The notes beneath the pieces were generated by a model, which saw nothing but the letters and a program-made list of their open reading frames with translations, did no database searches and was not told the origin of the DNA. Of a stretch of 64,000 bases of DNA, positions 58,859-64,000 are shown one piece after another. The position numbers were made by a program, and so were the translations under genes. The stretch is taken from the NCBI RefSeq assembly GCF_004364155.1, contig NZ_SOAZ01000011.1, forward strand, positions 1-64,000. Reading direction: 5' to 3'. Positions within the stretch are counted from its first letter, which is position 1. The number at the start of each line of letters is the position of its first letter. This DNA comes from Fonticella tunisiensis. Its GTDB lineage: Bacteria > Bacillota > Clostridia > Clostridiales > Caloramatoraceae.

Positions 58859-60151
58859 ATGAATACTAAGGTAGAAAAAATAGAAAAAAACATTGTAAAG
58901 CTTGAAGTAACGGTACCTGTAGAAAAGTTTAGAGAAGCTCTTCAGAGGTCATACAAAAAGAATGTGGGAAGATTCAACATCCCCGGATTTAGAAAAGGAA
59001 AAGCACCAATGCAGATAATTGAAAGATATTACGGAGAAGGTGTTTTCTTTGAAGATGCAATAAATGAGCTTATTGATAAAACCTATCCAGAGGCGTTAAA
59101 GGAAAACAACATTATACCAGTTGACTATCCTGAAATTGATATAGCTCAGGTAGGAAAAGAAGTGGATCTTACATATACAGCCAAGATTACCGTAAAGCCT
59201 GAGGTTGAGCTTGGACAGTATAAAGGTATTGAAGTGAAGAAGATAGAGTATCCTGTAACGGATGAGGATGTAGAGGCACAGCTTAACTCAATGAGGGATA
59301 GAAATGCCAGAATAATAACTAAGGAAGAAGGAACAGTTGAAAAGGATGATATAGCTGTTATTGACTTTGAAGGATTTATAGACGGAGTTCCCTTTGAAGG
59401 TGGCAAGGGAGAGAACTACGAGCTTAAGATAGGTTCAGGAACTTTCATACCAGGATTTGAGGATCAGCTTGTTGGGGCAAAGATTGGAGAAACAGTTGAT
59501 GTCAACGTTTCATTCCCTGAAGATTATCACGTAGAGGAGCTAAAGGGTAAGCAGGCACTATTTAAGGTTACAATAAAATCCATAAAGGTTAAGGAGCTTC
59601 CAGAGCTAGATGACGAGTTTGCAAAGGACGTTTCGGAATTCGATACCCTTGAAGAGCTCAGAGCTGACATAAGAAAGCATCAGGAAGAATCAAACAAGCA
59701 AAGGGCTAAGAAGGATTATGAAGATGAAGTTGTTAAGAAGGTTGTTGAACTTGCGAAGGTTGATATTCCTGAGGCTATGATAAACAGGGAAATAGATTAT
59801 ATGATAAGGGATCTTGATTACAGGCTTCAATATCAGGGGCTTACAGTTGATAAATACCTTGAAATAATGGGTATAACAATGGATACTTTAAAGAATGACT
59901 ACAGAGAGGTTGCAACGACAAGGGTTAAGACAAACCTTGTGCTTGAAGCCATAGCAAAGGCTGAAAATATAGATGTAACCGATGAAGAAATAGAAAAGAG
60001 AGCGGAAGAGCTTGCAAAATATTATGGAAATGAAGATATTGAAAAGATGAAGGAAGCAATACTTAGAACTGAAAAGGCTATAATTAAAGAGGAACTTGTA
60101 AATAATAAGGTTATTGAATTCCTTGTTAATGAAAGCAGGGAATTAGAATAG
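58859..60151 (+). CDS. tig: Trigger factor
   Basis: Ribosome-associated chaperone and peptidyl-prolyl isomerase. The 430-residue product has the ribosome-binding signature NIPGFRKGKAP near 40-50, the FKBP-type domain (about 155-240, DIAVIDFEGFIDGVPFEGG) and the helical C-terminal arms. AGGAGG precedes the ATG. First of the proteostasis block that continues with clpP, clpX and lonB. Confidence 0.96.
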   Translation: MNTKVEKIEKNIVKLEVTVPVEKFREALQRSYKKNVGRFNIPGFRKGKAPMQIIERYYGEGVFFEDAINELIDKTYPEALKENNIIPVDYPEIDIAQVGKEVDLTYTAKITVKPEVELGQYKGIEVKKIEYPVTDEDVEAQLNSMRDRNARIITKEEGTVEKDDIAVIDFEGFIDGVPFEGGKGENYELKIGSGTFIPGFEDQLVGAKIGETVDVNVSFPEDYHVEELKGKQALFKVTIKSIKVKELPELDDEFAKDVSEFDTLEELRADIRKHQEESNKQRAKKDYEDEVVKKVVELAKVDIPEAMINREIDYMIRDLDYRLQYQGLTVDKYLEIMGITMDTLKNDYREVATTRVKTNLVLEAIAKAENIDVTDEEIEKRAEELAKYYGNEDIEKMKEAILRTEKAIIKEELVNNKVIEFLVNESRELE

Positions 60152-60207
60152 AACAATTGCCAGATAAACATGGCAATTGTTCTAAAGTTTAGATAGGAGG
60201 GATAAAT

Positions 60208-60792
60208 ATGAGCTTGGTACCTATAGTTGTTGAACAAACGAGCAGGGGTGAAAGATCTTACGATATTTATTCGAGACTTTTGAAGGAAAGAATAGTTTTC
60301 CTTGGAGAAGAAGTTAACGATGTAACTGCGAGCCTTGTTGTAGCGCAGCTTTTATTCCTTGAATCAGAGGATCCTGATAAGGATATATATCTTTATATAA
60401 ACAGCCCTGGCGGTTCAATATCAGCAGGGTTTGCAATATACGATACAATGCAGTATATAAAGCCTGATGTATCAACAATATGTGTAGGCATGGCCGCTTC
60501 CATGGGAGCTTTCCTTCTTGCAGCAGGTGCAAAGGGAAAGAGGTTTGCACTTCCAAATGCGGAAATCATGATACATCAGCCTCTAGGGGGAGCAAGGGGC
60601 CAGGCAACTGATATAGCCATTCAGGCTGAACACATATTGAAATTAAAGAAAAAGATTAACGAAATATTGAGTGAAAGAACAGGTCAGTCAATAGAAAAGA
60701 TTGAAAAGGATACGGATAGAGATAATTGGATGTCAGCTGAGGAAGCAAAGGCCTATGGGCTTATTGACGACGTAATCACCAAAAAGAGTTAA
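60208..60792 (+). CDS. clpP: ATP-dependent Clp protease proteolytic subunit
   Basis: A 194-residue serine protease forming the ClpP tetradecamer. Catalytic Ser98 lies in GMAASMGAF and His123 in MIHQPLGG; the Asp lies in RDNW near 171. AGGAGGG precedes the ATG, and clpX follows after a short gap. Confidence 0.96.
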   Translation: MSLVPIVVEQTSRGERSYDIYSRLLKERIVFLGEEVNDVTASLVVAQLLFLESEDPDKDIYLYINSPGGSISAGFAIYDTMQYIKPDVSTICVGMAASMGAFLLAAGAKGKRFALPNAEIMIHQPLGGARGQATDIAIQAEHILKLKKKINEILSERTGQSIEKIEKDTDRDNWMSAEEAKAYGLIDDVITKKS

Positions 60793-60814
60793 GTGATAAT
60801 TGAGGGGTGTGAAG

Positions 60815-62116
60815 ATGTCGAAACTTGAAGACAAGAAGCAGCTAAAGTGTTCTTTCTGCGGTAAAAGCCAGGATCAGGTTAGAAGGCTTATAGCTGGTCC
60901 TGGGGTATATATATGTGATGAATGTATTGAGCTCTGCTCCGAAATAATTACAGAGGAGCTTGAAGTGGATCAGGATGTGGAATTGACGGATCTACCAAAG
61001 CCAAGGGAAATAAAGGAGTTCCTGGATCAGTATGTAATAGGCCAGGATGAAGCTAAGAAATCCCTTGCCGTTGCGGTTTATAACCACTACAAGAGAATAA
61101 ACGCTCCCAAGATGAAAAACGATGATGTTGAACTACAAAAGAGCAATATCCTTCTTCTAGGACCTACTGGCTCTGGAAAAACACTCCTTGCACAGACGCT
61201 TGCAAAGTTTTTAAATGTTCCATTTGCAATAGCGGATGCCACGACTTTAACTGAAGCAGGTTATGTAGGTGAGGATGTTGAAAATATACTTTTAAAGCTT
61301 ATACAAAATGCTGATTATGACATTGAAAGAGCAGAGAAGGGTATTGTTTATATAGATGAAATTGATAAGATTGCTAGAAAGTCAGAAAACCCATCCATTA
61401 CGAGGGACGTTTCTGGTGAAGGAGTTCAGCAGGCCCTTTTAAAGATACTTGAAGGAACTGTAGCAAGCGTTCCTCCTCAAGGAGGAAGAAAGCATCCCCA
61501 TCAGGAGTTTATTCAAATAGATACGACCAACATACTCTTTATATGTGGAGGAGCCTTTGATGGCATTGAAAAGATAATACAGAAGAGAACCCATCAAAGC
61601 TCAATGGGCTTTGGGGCAGAGATAAAAAGCAAAGATGATAGAGATGTGGGAGAAATATTAAAGGATATACTTCCTGAAGATCTGCTAAAATTCGGTCTAA
61701 TACCTGAATTTGTTGGTAGAGTTCCAATAGTTGTAACCCTCAACTCCCTTGACAGGGAAGCACTCATTAGAATTTTAACCGAACCCAGGAATGCACTTGT
61801 AAAGCAGTACAAGAGGCTATTTGAAATGGATGGAGTTGAGCTGGAGTTTGAGAAGGAGGCCCTTGAGAGAATAGCCGATGAGGCCCTCAAGAGAAAGACT
61901 GGTGCTAGAGGTTTAAGGGCAATAATGGAGGAACTCATGCTTGAGGTTATGTTCGATATACCCTCAAGGGATGATGTTACAAGCTGTATCGTTACTGAAG
62001 AAACGGTTACTAAGAAGCAGCCACCTAACCTTGTTTTAGGAGAAAAGGGCAGAAAGGGAAATAAAAAAGCATCAGGAGTTAGAAAAGGACAGATTAAAAG
62101 CGAAATAGTATCATAA
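60815..62116 (+). CDS. clpX: ATP-dependent Clp protease ATP-binding subunit ClpX
   Basis: A 433-residue AAA+ unfoldase. The N-terminal zinc domain has Cys pairs CSFC (12-15) and CDEC (34-37); Walker A GPTGSGKT is at 116-123, Walker B IVYIDEID near 178-185, and the pore-loop GYVGED near 147-152. ATG 60815 is used because GAGGGGTG lies 6-8 bases upstream; an upstream TTG at 60800 would add a short atypical leader. Confidence 0.96.
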   Translation: MSKLEDKKQLKCSFCGKSQDQVRRLIAGPGVYICDECIELCSEIITEELEVDQDVELTDLPKPREIKEFLDQYVIGQDEAKKSLAVAVYNHYKRINAPKMKNDDVELQKSNILLLGPTGSGKTLLAQTLAKFLNVPFAIADATTLTEAGYVGEDVENILLKLIQNADYDIERAEKGIVYIDEIDKIARKSENPSITRDVSGEGVQQALLKILEGTVASVPPQGGRKHPHQEFIQIDTTNILFICGGAFDGIEKIIQKRTHQSSMGFGAEIKSKDDRDVGEILKDILPEDLLKFGLIPEFVGRVPIVVTLNSLDREALIRILTEPRNALVKQYKRLFEMDGVELEFEKEALERIADEALKRKTGARGLRAIMEELMLEVMFDIPSRDDVTSCIVTEETVTKKQPPNLVLGEKGRKGNKKASGVRKGQIKSEIVS

Positions 62117-62150
62117 AAACCCTATGATTAAATCATAGGGTTTTTTTTCT
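62115..62150 (+). terminator. Terminator after clpX
   Basis: AAACCCTATGATT pairs with ATCATAGGG-TTT, then T8. Confidence 0.85.
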
Positions 62151-62214
62151 TTTTTTGTATATTATTCCATGATAAGTTGCATACTAAGCATGTATAAGAA
62201 GGGAGGGTTTCTTG

Positions 62215-63900
62215 ATGTATGGTAGTCAGATATTAGTCATTGTTAATCTTATTTTTACAGCCATAATTGGCCTATACTTTTATAATCTCCTGAAGGGCCA
62301 GCAGAGCACAAAGATATATATTGAAAAGGAAAGCAGAAAGGAGCTGGATAAGCTTCAAAGGATGAGGGATACAAGGCTTTCGGAGCCGCTTTCTGAAAAA
62401 ACGAGGCCCTCTACCTTTGAGGAAATAATTGGCCAGGAGAGAGGCATAAAAGCACTTAAAGCTGCACTTTGCGGCCCGAATCCACAGCATGTCATAATAT
62501 ATGGCCCGCCTGGGGTTGGAAAAACTGCAGCTGCAAGGCTTGTCCTGGAGGAGGCAAAGATGAACCCCATGTCTCCCTTTAAGAGCAGTGCTAAATTCGT
62601 TGAGGTTGATGCTACAACGGTCAGGTTTGATGACAGGGGAATTGCCGATCCCTTAATAGGTTCTGTGCATGACCCGATATATCAGGGGGCAGGACAGCTG
62701 GGCATTGCAGGAATACCACAGCCAAAGCCAGGTGCAGTAACAAAGGCCCATGGAGGAATTTTATTCCTTGACGAAATAGGAGAGCTTCATCCAATTCAGA
62801 TGAATAAGCTCTTAAAGGTTTTGGAGGATAGAAAGGTTATGCTGGATAGCGTTTACTTCAGCTCTGAGGATCCCAATATACCAACTCATATAAAGGACAT
62901 ATTCGAAAACGGTCTTCCTGCAGATTTCAGGCTGGTAGGTGCCACAACAAAGAATCCAGAGGATATTCCTCCGGCAATACGCTCACGATGTGTTGAAATA
63001 TTTTTTAGAAGTTTAATGCCTGATGAAGTTGAGCTTATAGCTAAGAATGCAGCCAAAAAGGGAGGTTTTTTAATATCCGATGATGCAGCCCATCAGGTCA
63101 GCAAATATGCTACAAATGGAAGAGAAGCGGTAAACATCGTGCAGATAGCTGGCGGAATTGCCATAAACGAAAAGCGAAAAAACATAACACTTGAGGACGT
63201 TGAATGGGTAATTGAGAGTGGACATTATAATCCGCGCCCTGAGAAGAAAATCGATTCGGAGCCGCAGGTTGGATATGCAAATGGCCTTGCGGTCTATGGA
63301 CCAAATATGGGAACTCTCATTGAAGTTGAGGTTACAGCCATCCCCTCTGAAGATGGTAACGGAAGGGTCACCGTTGTGGGTATAGTTGAAGAGGAGGAAA
63401 CAGGTTCCTATGGAAGAAAGTTTAAGAGAAAGAGCACCTCAAGGGGTTCAGTTGATAACGTAATAGCTGTAATAAGAAAGTATTTAAAGGCCGATCCGAG
63501 AAAGTATGATATACATATTAACTTTCCCGGAGGTGTTCCAATAGACGGCCCCTCAGCAGGAATTACAATAACAACTGCAGTATACAGTGCAATAACCGGA
63601 ATACCCGTTAACAATAAAGTAGCTATGACTGGAGAAATCTCAATAAGGGGCTTTGTAAAGCCAATAGGAGGGGTTCTTGCAAAGATAGAGGCGGCTAAAA
63701 AGGCAGGAGCAGAAAAGGTAATCATTCCAAAGGACAACTGGCAGGAAACCTTTAAGGACTATGATATAAAAATAGTTCCCGTTGAAAGAATTGAAGAGGT
63801 AATAAAAGAAGCCCTTATGTTTGACAACAGAAAATCAGCGAACTTCACTAACGACGTAAAGTCAAATGTAGATGTGCTTTCAGCAGAGGGAGTATCTTGA
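62215..63900 (+). CDS. lonB: ATP-dependent protease LonB
   Basis: A 561-residue Lon-type protease with one N-terminal membrane helix (about 5-24), an AAA+ domain (Walker A GPPGVGKT at 97-104, FLDEIGELH Walker B) and a C-terminal Lon protease domain with the catalytic dyad Ser447 (GPSAGIT) and Lys490 (GGVLAKIEAAKKAG). In Bacillus LonB is sporulation-linked and lonA follows, as may be the case past the window. ATG 62215 follows GGGAGGG. Confidence 0.94.
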   Translation: MYGSQILVIVNLIFTAIIGLYFYNLLKGQQSTKIYIEKESRKELDKLQRMRDTRLSEPLSEKTRPSTFEEIIGQERGIKALKAALCGPNPQHVIIYGPPGVGKTAAARLVLEEAKMNPMSPFKSSAKFVEVDATTVRFDDRGIADPLIGSVHDPIYQGAGQLGIAGIPQPKPGAVTKAHGGILFLDEIGELHPIQMNKLLKVLEDRKVMLDSVYFSSEDPNIPTHIKDIFENGLPADFRLVGATTKNPEDIPPAIRSRCVEIFFRSLMPDEVELIAKNAAKKGGFLISDDAAHQVSKYATNGREAVNIVQIAGGIAINEKRKNITLEDVEWVIESGHYNPRPEKKIDSEPQVGYANGLAVYGPNMGTLIEVEVTAIPSEDGNGRVTVVGIVEEEETGSYGRKFKRKSTSRGSVDNVIAVIRKYLKADPRKYDIHINFPGGVPIDGPSAGITITTAVYSAITGIPVNNKVAMTGEISIRGFVKPIGGVLAKIEAAKKAGAEKVIIPKDNWQETFKDYDIKIVPVERIEEVIKEALMFDNRKSANFTNDVKSNVDVLSAEGVS

Positions 63901-63926
63901 TAGGGAGTTATGCTCCCTATTTTTGT
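63901..63926 (+). terminator. Terminator after lonB
   Basis: AGGGAG pairs with CTCCCT around TTATG, followed by ATTTTTG. Confidence 0.75.
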
Positions 63927-64000
63927 TTAGAAACAATATATAATTGGTATACTGTTTCGCGGTATTAGGAAAGACTAAATAATAAGCATTGATGTGTAAT

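Overview
The window looks like chromosome of a low-GC, Gram-positive, anaerobic member of the Clostridia. The pointers are AT-rich spacers, strong AGGAGG ribosome binding sites, frequent AGG/AGA arginine and ATA codons, GatCAB-type amidotransferase genes, a LonB-like protease and purine riboswitches. Gene order (thr-ser genes; pcrA-ligA-gatCAB; rph-rdgB-phosphodiesterase; tig-clpP-clpX-lonB) suits the Clostridiaceae, perhaps near Caloramator, Thermobrachium or Fervidicella. That placement is inference from gene content, not a measured phylogeny.

Layout. 0-1.7 kb: a small secreted-protein locus on the minus strand and a 318-bp IS66-type remnant. 1.8-9.2 kb: threonine and serine biosynthesis (ACT protein, hom, thrC, thrB, class V aminotransferase, serA) and a convergent PHP phosphoesterase. 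9.3-12.5 kb: guaB-guaA under a guanine riboswitch. 12.6-21 kb: accessory and decaying DNA, with a truncated LytTR response regulator, a frameshifted agrB-like remnant, phased direct repeats, a secreted peptide with an ABC transporter broken at an IS66 palindrome, lipoproteins, a truncated OmpR-type regulator and a Uma2 protein. 21-32 kb: a HAD phosphatase, a riboswitch-controlled purine permease, asparaginase, lytic transglycosylase, patatin, pseudouridine synthase, a TrpR-like repressor and a Zn/Cd P-type ATPase with an in-frame TGA. 32.9-40.9 kb: pcrA, ligA, gatCAB. 41.5-47.1 kb: a complete oligopeptide ABC transporter (oppBCDFA). 47-52.2 kb: hypothetical proteins, a HypE-like protein, rph, rdgB and a phosphodiesterase. 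52.3-53.65 kb: thirteen tRNA genes. 53.9-64 kb: hypothetical proteins, a sugar isomerase-like protein, a ComEC-like hydrolase, and the proteostasis block tig, clpP, clpX, lonB.

The most interesting signals are four. (1) The metal ATPase gene carries an in-frame TGA exactly where the first cysteine of its HMA-domain CxxC should be, with a modest hairpin just downstream: a candidate selenoprotein with a UxxC metal site. (2) A relic agr-type quorum-sensing region at 12.8-13.9 kb, where 9-bp repeats spaced 21 bp apart lie between an agrB-like remnant and a secreted-peptide gene. (3) Two unrelated secreted proteins are both put out of frame by an A8 tract beside the start codon. (4) Several palindromic or IS-derived elements sit at gene ends, one of them truncating an ABC permease.
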